Below are positions 1 through 8,420 of a stretch of 64,000 nt of DNA, piece after piece. Every line of letters starts with the position of its first letter. Positions within the stretch are counted from its first letter, which is position 1. Made by a program: the position numbers and the translations under genes. This stretch comes from Paenibacillus sp. RC67. GTDB taxonomy: Bacteria; Bacillota; Bacilli; Paenibacillales; NBRC-103111. The notes beneath the pieces were generated by a model that saw only the letters and a list, made by a program, of their open reading frames with translations, did no database searches and was not told the DNA's origin. The stretch spans positions 6,037,501-6,101,500 of the forward strand of contig NZ_CP125098.1 in assembly GCF_030020805.1 (NCBI RefSeq). Direction: 5' to 3'.

Positions 1-1097
1 GACATCGTAATCATCATATACGACTGTCCTACGTTTCCAAGAATTAAAATGACCGATACCCCTAATGGGGAGACACCAGAAAAGGTGGCGAGCAAGGCAA
101 AGCAAGCGATAAGTAAGCCGGATGCCATATTGAAAAGAAATACGTTTCCTCGCGAATCTGCGAGCTTGCCCCCTTTGCGCCCCAAAATTGCCGATGCAAT
201 AGCAGCCGGAACCATCGCCATGCCAATCCAATGAGGTGACAGCTGGTGGACTTGCGACAGCAGCAGCGGACTAAGAAAATACAAGGACATTCCGATTCCA
301 TTAATGACAAAAGCCATCACAACTCCCAGTGCATACGGCTTATGGCGAAACAAGGCTGGCTGAACAAACGGTTCCGCTGCTGTTCGAATTCGTACAATAA
401 ACAATAGGGCACCGAGCAAGCTGCCTAAAGCAAACCACCATCCTCCCATAGTCACACTGATCAGCAGTAACGCCACGGTGAACGCTAGTGAGAAGCCGCC
501 TATCCAATCGAATTTCCCTGCTGTTCCCCGCTCATCTCCCAAGTGCTTTCGGTACAAAGGAAGAGTGAGCAAGATTAGCAGCGGAACGGCAAACAACCAT
601 CTCCAATGTGCAAAACTTACAATGATAGAGGAGACGATCGGACCTATGGCACTTCCTAGTGCTAACCCTGTAGCCGTCATGCCCAAAGCCAGCCCTCGTC
701 GCTCCGGAGTAAAATATCTTATAGGGATTAGCGTGGCCGTTGCGGGAATAGCCGCAGCACCAGCGGACTGAATGCATCTTCCTACCAATGCCATCCCAAA
801 ACTCTGAGAAGTCAGACCGATCAAAGAACCGATTCCGAATAGCACAAGCCCGAATGTTATAAGATTCTTCAGTTTATATTTGTCGGCCAATTTCCCGTAA
901 GTTACGGTCCCCACGGCATAAATCAAAGTATATGCGGATGAAATCCAGCTTACTTGAGCAATCGAAAGATTAAACTCCAAACTCATTTCAGGCAAAACAA
1001 TATTAAACATTAAAGCACTCATCGATGACAGCATAACCGTAAACATTAGAACTCGAATTAATTGTTCTCCCTTTTGACGCTTTAGGTCCAAATCCAT
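1..1097 (-). CDS. MFS drug efflux transporter, DHA2-like (3' end outside window)
   Basis: An open minus-strand frame runs from ATG at 1097 to the window edge without a stop, giving at least 365 residues. The translation begins MDLDLKRQKGEQLIRVLMFT and shows many hydrophobic helices, with the helix-2 to loop-2/3 signature (YGKLADKYKLKN) and a long 'GRCIQSAGAAAIPA' segment typical of 14-helix drug:H+ antiporters of the TetA(L)/QacA type. It is therefore probably an inner-membrane efflux pump driven by proton motive force; the substrate cannot be read from the sequence. An AGGAG ribosome binding site lies about 10 bases upstream of 1097; the ATG at 1104 is too close to it. The TetR gene lies 69 bases upstream on the same strand, and a palindromic operator sits in the gap. 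Confidence 0.85.
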   Translation of the reverse strand, partial: MDLDLKRQKGEQLIRVLMFTVMLSSMSALMFNIVLPEMSLEFNLSIAQVSWISSAYTLIYAVGTVTYGKLADKYKLKNLITFGLVLFGIGSLIGLTSQSFGMALVGRCIQSAGAAAIPATATLIPIRYFTPERRGLALGMTATGLALGSAIGPIVSSIIVSFAHWRWLFAVPLLILLTLPLYRKHLGDERGTAGKFDWIGGFSLAFTVALLLISVTMGGWWFALGSLLGALLFIVRIRTAAEPFVQPALFRHKPYALGVVMAFVINGIGMSLYFLSPLLLSQVHQLSPHWIGMAMVPAAIASAILGRKGGKLADSRGNVFLFNMASGLLIACFALLATFSGVSPLGVSVILILGNVGQSYMMITM

Positions 1098-1128
1098 TTT
1101 TCATTTCTCCTCTCAGTGATCGTTAATG

Positions 1129-1150
1129 AATGCAAGCACTTGCTTACATA
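1129..1150. promoter_or_regulatory. Probable TetR operator upstream of the MFS gene
   Basis: The 20-base core ATGCAAGCACTTGCTTACAT has arms ATGCAAG and CTTACAT around a 6-base centre. The same two arms recur in the same spacing at 1779-1798, upstream of the tetR gene. Identity of the arms but not of the centre is what a dimeric TetR-family regulator would select. Binding is inferred. Confidence 0.7.
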
Positions 1151-1166
1151 TAGGCTAAAAATAATA

Positions 1167-1742
1167 CTAGGGAGTTAATGCCCTAGCAAAAGTACGTACG
1201 CTTTCCTCTATGAATGCATTCAAGGGAGCAGACGGAAAGTTCGATCCATCCGAATGAAGATTGCTAATGAATGCACCATAGTTCATCCACATAAAGGATA
1301 AAGCCTGCAATTCCCAATTCGCTTCAATCAATTTCCCTTTGTCAAACATGGTCTGTAAATAAGCCGCCAGCAGTTCTTTTAGTTTTTGAGGATGCTTGTT
1401 TGCCTTCTCCCTAAACTCCGAAAAAACGCTCCCTTCTTTGAGGGCGATCTGTATGATTTTGCGGTTCCGGTTCATCGCCTCATGATAGGTGCGGCTAATC
1501 AGGAGCAGATCAGCATGCAAATCCCACACGAGCTTCTCTTGAAACAGCTTCGTCATTTCTTCACTGTAATGATAACGGTGAAAGGCTGTCTCCAGAAGAT
1601 TTTGCTTACTGCCAAAAAGTCGAAACAGCGTCACTTCATTCACGCCGGCTGTGGTTGCAATTTCTTTGGTGGAGACGCCATTGTAGCCTTTTTCCGCAAC
1701 AAGCTCAATCACTGCCGTTAGCAATTTGTCACTGCTGCTCAT
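1167..1742 (-). CDS. TetR/AcrR family transcriptional regulator
   Basis: A 191-residue protein with an N-terminal helix-turn-helix of the TetR type at about residues 8-55 (STKEIATTAGVNEVTLFRLF, then SKQNLLE), followed by a divergent all-helical ligand domain. Length is typical for the family. It lies immediately upstream of and in line with the MFS transporter, and matching palindromes occur in front of both genes, so it most likely represses itself and the pump until a ligand binds. The start at 1742 has a GGAGGAG-like ribosome binding site (complement of 1761-1767) some distance upstream. The inducer is unknown. Confidence 0.9.
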   Translation of the reverse strand: MSSSDKLLTAVIELVAEKGYNGVSTKEIATTAGVNEVTLFRLFGSKQNLLETAFHRYHYSEEMTKLFQEKLVWDLHADLLLISRTYHEAMNRNRKIIQIALKEGSVFSEFREKANKHPQKLKELLAAYLQTMFDKGKLIEANWELQALSFMWMNYGAFISNLHSDGSNFPSAPLNAFIEESVRTFARALTP

Positions 1743-1777
1743 CTCTTTACTAATGTACCTCTCCTCCTTATTTTATA

Positions 1778-1798
1778 TATGCAAGTGATCACTTACAT
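1778..1798. promoter_or_regulatory. Probable TetR operator upstream of tetR
   Basis: Contains ATGCAAGTGATCACTTACAT with a perfect 12-base palindrome AAGTGATCACTT at its centre. It shares both 7-base arms with the site at 1129-1150, supporting autoregulation and coregulation of the efflux pump. Confidence 0.72.
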
Positions 1799-1847
1799 GT
1801 TAAATCATGGTATCTCTTCTTTGAATATAAGTCAAGTTAAAAATAAA

Positions 1848-1892
1848 AACACCTCTACTCCCTATGCGTTACCGCACGGAAGCAAAGGTGTT
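1848..1892 (-). terminator. Rho-independent terminator of the 1906-6585 gene
   Basis: On the minus strand a hairpin with arms AACACCTTTGCTTCC and GGGAGTAGAGGTGTT is followed by a T-rich run. It lies 14 bases past the stop codon of the SLH protein gene. Confidence 0.8.
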
Positions 1893-1905
1893 GGAGCTAC
1901 ATTGG

Positions 1906-4900
1906 TTAATTCATAAGCTGAGCATATTGCAGAAGGCGTTTGACCATAACTGCAGCTTCGGCTCTTGTTGCATTGTCCGCCGGAACGAAGGTACGCTCTG
2001 TCATCCCGTTAATAATGCCTGCGTTCAGAGCCTGTGCCGTCGCATCCTTCGCCCATCCGCTGATGGATGTTTGATCCGCGAATTTGTCCAAAGCTTTGAT
2101 GTCGGCAGCCGATTGCTTATTAGCCAACTTCATTGCTCTGGCTACCATGACCGCCATTTGCTCACGGGTCACGTTCGCGTCCGGTTTAAATGTACCATCC
2201 TCAAAACCGTCCACTAGGCCTGCTTTTGCAGCCGCACCAACTACACCTGCATACCAATCGTTCGCCTTCAAATCGTTGAACTTGGCTGCATTGTTCTCCG
2301 AAAGACCAAGCCCGCGAACTAGAATGGCTGCAAACTCCGCACGGGTGATCCGATTATCCGGTGTGAAGCTCGTATCGGTCATTCCTTTAACAACAAGCTT
2401 GGAAGCAAGAAGCTCTACATCAGCTTTAGCCCAATGATTGCTCATATCGCCAAAGGTTTTGGCCGACTCCACTACTGCATAAATGCTATTGCCTGGACGT
2501 TGAATCGTCACTTGAGTGGAACTGCCAGCAGCTGTAAAGACAGCAGGTACAAAACTAAACTCTCCAGTCGATGGATTATATAGTACAGCCGTCGCTTTCT
2601 TCGCATCCACCGTTTTGCCAAGATTCATTGTTCTGGTTACATAATGAAGTCCGAAATCATTCACTGCAGCCGACTTTCCTTTACCCTCTACGGTAACCTG
2701 GAAATCAACGGCTCCCGACAGGAGTGTCAAGCTAGCTTGTTTGGCTCTATCCTTGATGGCTCCCAGAATCGTGTCATTAACCTTTTCCATCGTAATTGTA
2801 ATACTCAAATCTTTCATATCAACACCCAGTGACTTGGCCAGTCCAGCAAAATCAACCGCTTTGATTGGCAGATCATACGTAATGTCGCCATACTTCACAG
2901 ATATGGTCAAAGCAGGCAATTTGGACAATGCTTCTGCCAATAGCTGCGCCGGAAGCTGGAATTTTGCTGTTGCTGCGTCTCCATTTTTCGCTTCGACGGT
3001 CAATTTGGCTCCTGCGGAACCATTAGATGTCAGAGCTTCGATTGCTTTGGTTAGCGTCGCTGCATCGAGAGCTACCTTTGCAACCGTTCTACCGTCAGCC
3101 GCCTTCTCAATGACCGGCTCAATAATCATAGATTGAGCACCATCTTTTGACGGTTGCACGATTGGAGTGCCCGCTGAAGAATTTCCGCCACCGCCGCTGC
3201 TTGGTCTGCTGCTGCTGGAAGCATACGGAATAGCCGATACCTCACTTGAATTAATACTTTCTCCCTTAGTACTGACGGCAGTTACAACGTAATAATACTT
3301 CGTTCCGTTTAACAAGCCGGTATCTGTGTACACGTTAGTCGTCACATTCGATGCCGCCATAGTATAGGCTCCACCGGACGTCGTACTGCGCTTCACGTTA
3401 TAATAAGTCACACCGGTGACCGTGTTCCAAGACAAATAGACTTGAGTATTTCTTGGAACAGCTGTCAGTCCACTTGGAGCGGCGATTACGCCTGGATCTG
3501 TTGTGCCCGGATCTGTCGTGCCCGGATCTGTCGTGCCCGGATCTGTCGTGCCTGGATCTGTCGTGCCCGGATCTGTACCTGAGCCCGGCAATGTAGTGAC
3601 TTTAAGCGTCAGTCCATTTAATGTTGAGTACACTGCATTAGAAACGGACTTACTTGTAGCCTTAACTTTGAATGTATACTCCGTATTTGGCGTGAGACCG
3701 ATAGCTTTATAGTTATAAACGTTATCAGCTACAGTTGCTAGCTTACTATTTCCATTATAAACTTCATAGCTTGAAACCGGCATAGTCGTATTGGAACCGA
3801 CCCAACTAAGATCAACGCTGGTATCTGTTTTACTAGTAGTAGTTAAGGCCGAATTCTTAGTAAAGGTCATTGGCCCAGGTCCAAACGCCTTAACTTCATT
3901 AATGTTAATATCGCCATCCACTTCATCGACCGTAAATTTAATAAATCTTGCATTAATAGGCGCATCAAGTATAATACTCTCGGCAATTTTTGTAATAGCT
4001 GGATCTCCATACTTGCCTTGAGCTACACGATCGTGGGTAAGTAATTTGATCCACTTGTTACTATTTGGATTCGTAAATGCTTCGCCATCAGTTGCATAAT
4101 AGAAAGAAACTTTTTTCAGCTTATTCTGATAACTGTAATATTCAAGCACATTTACGGGAGCCACTTCCCCAATATCAACCATCATCCATGCCGATGTGGA
4201 GCCTTTGAGAGCAACCCAGCGGGAACCATCCGATAAATCATTGTCAAGAGCCTTATTGGCTCCGAAGCTGTTGGTATCGTCATTCCAAACTCTTGTGTAC
4301 TGAACTTCCTTATTGAATAAAAGATTATCGGAAGCGTTCTTTTTACCTGTAGTAGTAGCTTGTCCTTCTGCTGCCGCCGTAGACAGAGTTCCTCTTCTTA
4401 TAGAGTAAACCTTTACTTTATACGAAGTGCCAGGAGACAGATCTTTAATCGTAAAGGATGTATCCTTATACTCATCTGCTACAGTTCTCTCGAAAACATC
4501 GGTTACCAACGCTACCCTATAACTCTGGGCGTCAGGTACCGGCTCCCAGGAAGCGCTTATGGATTTATCCGAAGCGACTGTCACATTCACGGATGACGGA
4601 GGATTTGGAATAATCGGATTCCCATCGGTTTTCAATTCTTTAACTGCACTTTCTGCGGAAAGCATTGGTTTAAAAGAATACGGATCCGTGTAAGCTGTTC
4701 TCACAGAAAAGTTGTAAGTCGCACCTGGGTCTAAACTCTTCAGGTTATAAACATTGGATGTAACATTATCTACAAGTGGTTTTCCGCCATCATAAATAGT
4801 GAAATAATCGGCAGGTGCCGGATCCCATGAAATTGTCGCTTCGGAACCGCCGGAATAGTCAATCTTCACATTTTTTGGCGTTTGTGGTGCGTTATAAATC

Positions 4901-6585
4901 TCAAGCTCCGTTAAACGCGGAGGACCTGTCATTTGAACAGTGGGAACGCCATTGGTAGTACCAACTGTATTGGAACCAGAACCATTTTCAAAATAAAACT
5001 TTACATATCTGGACGAATACGATTTTCCAAGGTCGATGACGTATTGTTTATCCGCCGTATCGTCTCCACCACCATTAGCAGCGTTAAAATAAGTCCAATC
5101 TTTGCCGCCATCGCTATACAATGGATTTACTGGTGTAAACGGAATGGATTCCAAAGCCGCTGCGTCATGGTCAGCCGTATCATTCGTTATGGAAACATTA
5201 ACATATTTTAGCCTCAAAGTTTTGGCAAAAAGCTTCACTTGGTTAAAGTCCATTTTCTTGCCTAAATCGATAATTACATTCCCTTTTTTAGAGCTTTCGG
5301 TACCCATCCAGCTTAAGTCGCCAAGGGCCGAGGTATTGTTAAGAGGTACGGCAGTCGTGTTCGTATACTTCACCGGATCTATCTGTACGCCATCGGTCAA
5401 TCTCTCAGCCTTAGCATTCGCTAATTGGAACGCATTCCCTGTTGCAGCCCCCACATTATATGCCTTTTTATTATAAGCAAGGTTAACGGCAGAAACGCCT
5501 ACCGCAGACTTGGACACCGTCATATCTGCAAGATATATTTTGGCATCCTTGACGTTCGGATTTGATTTGTCCGCTTTACGGTAAATTCCCCATTTCGGAC
5601 GGTTAATCATGTTGGACACTGCAGGGTAAGGCCCCTCAAAGGTCTGGTTATTGTACTTGATTTCAGGACGTCTCCACATATCCATAACCCGATTCGGATC
5701 GTTATATTCCATGATCACTTTGCCGGTCGCTACATCCTTCATGGTCATGGTCACCCAGCCATACTCGGAGTTGAGAACTTTGACGGTAATATCGACCCAC
5801 TTGTCCTTAACGGAGTTAAGCGGCACGCTAGCAAGCGTTTCTTGCCCGGCATCCGTACCGATGTCCGCATAACGAAACTCCAGATTCTGAGTAGCCGACG
5901 ATGAGATGGTGAACGTTAATATTGGATTACCGTCCTCGGCACTGGAGAAGTTCGGATAATTCGCCACATCATGAAGCGGCAATTTATTGCCGACTAGACC
6001 GAAGGAATTGTACGCCTTGTACTGGAAAATATGAAAAAAGCCATCGGGCTTCTGTATATCCTTATCAATCTTGAGCTTCCAGTGAAAAGCCGTTATTTCA
6101 TTCTCCACCGCTACCAGATTCCTGCTTTCTTCGCCCGGTCTGATTTCAATTCTTTGTCTATCGTCATTGCCGCCGGTAAATTGGCCGGTTGCCGGATCGT
6201 AAGTTGTTCCATGCAAATAACAGGTGTAACAATCATTTCCGTTAACTTCGACTTTAAATACTTCCTGCCCTAACGCGGTGTCGTACACATTTTCTACATG
6301 CCTGGCCGCTTCCGGCAGGATTTGTCTGACCGTTTTGGTAGCACCCTCTACAGGGTTATCCGTCCCGAATGCTGCACCGAAAACATCAAATGGCGATCTG
6401 TTGGGATCTGCATCGATATGGACAAAATTACCGCCATGACTTGCTATAAAATCCGGATCCAAAACGTCAACACCGGATGAACTGCTTGCTGATACGGAAG
6501 GAACATTCCATACACCGGAACTGGAAACCATCAATACGGTCAATAACAGCGCTGTTGCTTTCCTGAAACGTGTAAAACTATTCAT
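1906..6585 (-). CDS. SLH-anchored multidomain surface protein with polysaccharide-lyase-like N-terminal domain
   Basis: 1559 residues. A signal peptide (residues 1 to about 34, basic start then hydrophobic core) is followed at about 45-370 by a jelly-roll domain containing DDRQRIEIRPGE and FHWKLKID, resembling heparin-lyase/PL20-type concanavalin-like lyases. Then come a discoidin (F5/8 C) domain (about 375-580), two FN3 domains (585-755), a second discoidin domain (760-910), FN3, a PGTTD repeat linker, FN3, a Gly/Ser linker, a beta-rich domain (about 1150-1365) and three SLH repeats to the end. SLH repeats bind pyruvylated secondary cell-wall polymer, so the enzyme should be held on the cell surface. 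The C-terminal 500 residues are closely paralogous to those of the 44951-50614 gene. Lyase activity and substrate are inferred from fold-level similarity only. A cre-like site lies about 55 bases upstream. Confidence 0.85.
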   Translation of the reverse strand: MNSFTRFRKATALLLTVLMVSSSGVWNVPSVSASSSSGVDVLDPDFIASHGGNFVHIDADPNRSPFDVFGAAFGTDNPVEGATKTVRQILPEAARHVENVYDTALGQEVFKVEVNGNDCYTCYLHGTTYDPATGQFTGGNDDRQRIEIRPGEESRNLVAVENEITAFHWKLKIDKDIQKPDGFFHIFQYKAYNSFGLVGNKLPLHDVANYPNFSSAEDGNPILTFTISSSATQNLEFRYADIGTDAGQETLASVPLNSVKDKWVDITVKVLNSEYGWVTMTMKDVATGKVIMEYNDPNRVMDMWRRPEIKYNNQTFEGPYPAVSNMINRPKWGIYRKADKSNPNVKDAKIYLADMTVSKSAVGVSAVNLAYNKKAYNVGAATGNAFQLANAKAERLTDGVQIDPVKYTNTTAVPLNNTSALGDLSWMGTESSKKGNVIIDLGKKMDFNQVKLFAKTLRLKYVNVSITNDTADHDAAALESIPFTPVNPLYSDGGKDWTYFNAANGGGDDTADKQYVIDLGKSYSSRYVKFYFENGSGSNTVGTTNGVPTVQMTGPPRLTELEIYNAPQTPKNVKIDYSGGSEATISWDPAPADYFTIYDGGKPLVDNVTSNVYNLKSLDPGATYNFSVRTAYTDPYSFKPMLSAESAVKELKTDGNPIIPNPPSSVNVTVASDKSISASWEPVPDAQSYRVALVTDVFERTVADEYKDTSFTIKDLSPGTSYKVKVYSIRRGTLSTAAAEGQATTTGKKNASDNLLFNKEVQYTRVWNDDTNSFGANKALDNDLSDGSRWVALKGSTSAWMMVDIGEVAPVNVLEYYSYQNKLKKVSFYYATDGEAFTNPNSNKWIKLLTHDRVAQGKYGDPAITKIAESIILDAPINARFIKFTVDEVDGDININEVKAFGPGPMTFTKNSALTTTSKTDTSVDLSWVGSNTTMPVSSYEVYNGNSKLATVADNVYNYKAIGLTPNTEYTFKVKATSKSVSNAVYSTLNGLTLKVTTLPGSGTDPGTTDPGTTDPGTTDPGTTDPGTTDPGVIAAPSGLTAVPRNTQVYLSWNTVTGVTYYNVKRSTTSGGAYTMAASNVTTNVYTDTGLLNGTKYYYVVTAVSTKGESINSSEVSAIPYASSSSRPSSGGGGNSSAGTPIVQPSKDGAQSMIIEPVIEKAADGRTVAKVALDAATLTKAIEALTSNGSAGAKLTVEAKNGDAATAKFQLPAQLLAEALSKLPALTISVKYGDITYDLPIKAVDFAGLAKSLGVDMKDLSITITMEKVNDTILGAIKDRAKQASLTLLSGAVDFQVTVEGKGKSAAVNDFGLHYVTRTMNLGKTVDAKKATAVLYNPSTGEFSFVPAVFTAAGSSTQVTIQRPGNSIYAVVESAKTFGDMSNHWAKADVELLASKLVVKGMTDTSFTPDNRITRAEFAAILVRGLGLSENNAAKFNDLKANDWYAGVVGAAAKAGLVDGFEDGTFKPDANVTREQMAVMVARAMKLANKQSAADIKALDKFADQTSISGWAKDATAQALNAGIINGMTERTFVPADNATRAEAAVMVKRLLQYAQLMN
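3492..3576 (-). repeat. 15-bp tandem repeats encoding a PGTTD linker
   Basis: About five to six copies of a 15-base unit (plus-strand reading GGATCTGTCGTGCCC with single-base variants) encode the PGTTD repeats between two FN3 domains. This is a flexible linker; slippage could change its length between strains. Confidence 0.85.
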
Positions 6586-6844
6586 TACAGTTTGACCCCT
6601 TTCCTCGATAAATCAATGATGAAATAGCTTCGAAGCAACGAAACCGCTTACAATGCGTTCTGCAAGGATCGCTCCTCTCTTCATGATGATTGTTCCATTG
6701 TAGGGTACAAGCTTAGGATCGAGGATGTAATTTTTTATGATTGGGGTTGGTTTTTTTATCATTGTCTGGCCGATTTATGCGAAAGATGATGTGTTCCAAG
6801 CAATGTTTGAAGCATTCTGCTCTGGAATAAGATTTTAATCATAA
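6586..6844. other. Intergenic region upstream of the lyase-like SLH gene
   Basis: This stretch holds the AAAGGGG ribosome binding site of the downstream gene and the cre-like site. I see no open frame with coding support and no clear -10/-35 pair. Confidence 0.5.
6639..6652 (-). promoter_or_regulatory. cre-like CcpA site
   Basis: The minus strand reads TGTAAGCGGTTTCG, matching the Bacillus catabolite-responsive consensus TGWAANCGNTNWCA at 13 of 14 positions. It lies 54 bases upstream of the lyase-like SLH gene. The two other giant enzyme-like genes in the window have comparable sites. Confidence 0.55.
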
Positions 6845-6845
6845 A

Positions 6846-6879
6846 GGAACCCCCGCTTCATAAAGAATGCGGGGGTTCT
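6846..6879 (-). terminator. Terminator-like hairpin after the RCC1-repeat gene
   Basis: Perfect 10-base arms GAACCCCCGC and GCGGGGGTTC enclose a 12-base loop just past the stop at 6890. The following T tract on the minus strand (CTTTATG) is weak, but the GC-rich stem is strong. Confidence 0.7.
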
Positions 6880-6889
6880 GCTATTTCAA

Positions 6890-8365
6890 CTAATGCGTAT
6901 TATTTGTTTCCTCGGAAGATAAAGTGCTTGTCTCCAGCGGACTTGTAGCATCCATTTGTGTTCCATTACCCAATTGACCATAATCGTTCAAGCCCCAGGA
7001 GAGAATAAATCCTTGCTGGGATAGTGCACTGCTGCTCATATACCCAGTGGATATGGAACTTATAGCCGTGTTGGTTGTCACTTTAGTAGGAAGAGTACGT
7101 GCCTCTTTAGTCCCATCCCCTAGCTGGCCGTATCCGTTGTACCCCCACACCCATACCGACCCGTCACTCTTCAGGATCATACTATGCAGTCCCCCTGCCG
7201 ATACCTGGGTTACGGAGCTTAATCCCTCAACTTGTACAGGAACGAGACGATTGGTCGTTGTTCCATCCCCAGGCTCGCCTTCTCCGTTATACCCCCAAGT
7301 CCACACCGTACCGTCCTGTTTAAGAGCCAGGCTATGATACAGTCCACCCGATAAAGCAGCAACATTGTCTAAACCTTTTAGGAGAACGGGTGTAGTCCGA
7401 TTCGTTGCCGTTCCATCGCCCAATTGACCGTAAGCATTGAATCCCCATACTAACACGGTGCCATCGCTTTTTACAGCCATACTATGAAAGGCTCCTGCTG
7501 CGATGGACGTAATGGAGTTTGCTCCCGTAACTTGAACAGGCGTCACTCGATTCTTGGTTGATCCATCACCTATCTGACCGTACGCGTTTAAACCCCAGGC
7601 CCATACGGTTCCATCCTTTTTTAAAGCCAGCGAATGCTGCTGTCCCGCTTCAATCGCTATAATGTCGCTTAAACCATGTATTGGCTCTGGGACGAGCCTC
7701 GATTTGGTAGTTCCATCCCCCAACTGACCAGATGCATTATTTCCCCATGCCCATACCGTTCCATCCTGCTTGAGAGCCAAGGAATGATCCTGACCGGTTG
7801 AGACAGAGCTTATATCACTCAAATCTGGTATCTGAACTGGGGTGAGCGTTGATCCTTCAGGCTTATCCAACATAAACTTCCCGTCTCCCCATGCCCATAC
7901 CGTATGATCACTTTTGACTGCCAACGTGTGAAAAGCATTGAATTTCCCCATTGAAATCGTCGAACGACTCTCCAAAGTCGCAGCTTTACCGTTCACCGTA
8001 ACGGCGTTGCTCGGTTCCGATACATTTCCCGCAGCGTCCTTCGCTTTAACGGTAAAACTGTAGGTTGTTCCTGAGATTAATCCTCGAACCGAAGTCCTAT
8101 AGGTCGAGTAGGTTACCGTAGTTACGACGGCATCATCCTTGTAAACTTGACACTCCACCACACCGATATTATCGGTCGCTGTCGTCCATGCCAGCTCCAA
8201 TTGATCCGATGTCTTGTCGATTAATCTTAAGGTAGGTGCGCTCGGTGGTATTGTATCCGTTATACCTCCATCCATAGGGCTACTTTTTGCCTGATTAGTG
8301 AATAAGAGCGGGATGAATAGCTGCAGCATCATACACAAAACTAGAACTCGAGTTGTTTTCTTCAT
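6890..8365 (-). CDS. Secreted RCC1-repeat (beta-propeller) protein with an FN3 domain
   Basis: 491 residues. The N-terminus (MKKTTRVLVLCMMLQLFIPL) is a signal peptide. Residues about 38-125 form an FN3 domain (PPSAPTLRLIDKT through SFTVKAKDAAGNVSEPS). From about 140 onward there are six to seven repeats of the form SLALKQDGTVWAWGNNxxGQLGDGT, the hallmark of RCC1/ATS1 seven-bladed propellers. Bacterial RCC1 proteins of this sort are extracellular and of unknown ligand; eukaryotic Ran exchange activity should not be assumed. No SLH, LPXTG or lipobox is seen, so it may be released or bound non-covalently. It sits among SLH proteins on the same strand. The GGAGGG ribosome binding site is an unusually long 13 bases from the ATG. 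Confidence 0.88.
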   Translation of the reverse strand: MKKTTRVLVLCMMLQLFIPLLFTNQAKSSPMDGGITDTIPPSAPTLRLIDKTSDQLELAWTTATDNIGVVECQVYKDDAVVTTVTYSTYRTSVRGLISGTTYSFTVKAKDAAGNVSEPSNAVTVNGKAATLESRSTISMGKFNAFHTLAVKSDHTVWAWGDGKFMLDKPEGSTLTPVQIPDLSDISSVSTGQDHSLALKQDGTVWAWGNNASGQLGDGTTKSRLVPEPIHGLSDIIAIEAGQQHSLALKKDGTVWAWGLNAYGQIGDGSTKNRVTPVQVTGANSITSIAAGAFHSMAVKSDGTVLVWGFNAYGQLGDGTATNRTTPVLLKGLDNVAALSGGLYHSLALKQDGTVWTWGYNGEGEPGDGTTTNRLVPVQVEGLSSVTQVSAGGLHSMILKSDGSVWVWGYNGYGQLGDGTKEARTLPTKVTTNTAISSISTGYMSSSALSQQGFILSWGLNDYGQLGNGTQMDATSPLETSTLSSEETNNTH

Positions 8366-8420
8366 AAAAATATTACAACCCTCCTCGTTGCTTGATCTTT
8401 TACTTCCTCATATCTGTTCA

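Noticed and set aside
3492-3576. Short tandem repeat as CRISPR or regulatory iteron
   Set aside because: 15-bp period encodes the PGTTD linker in frame.
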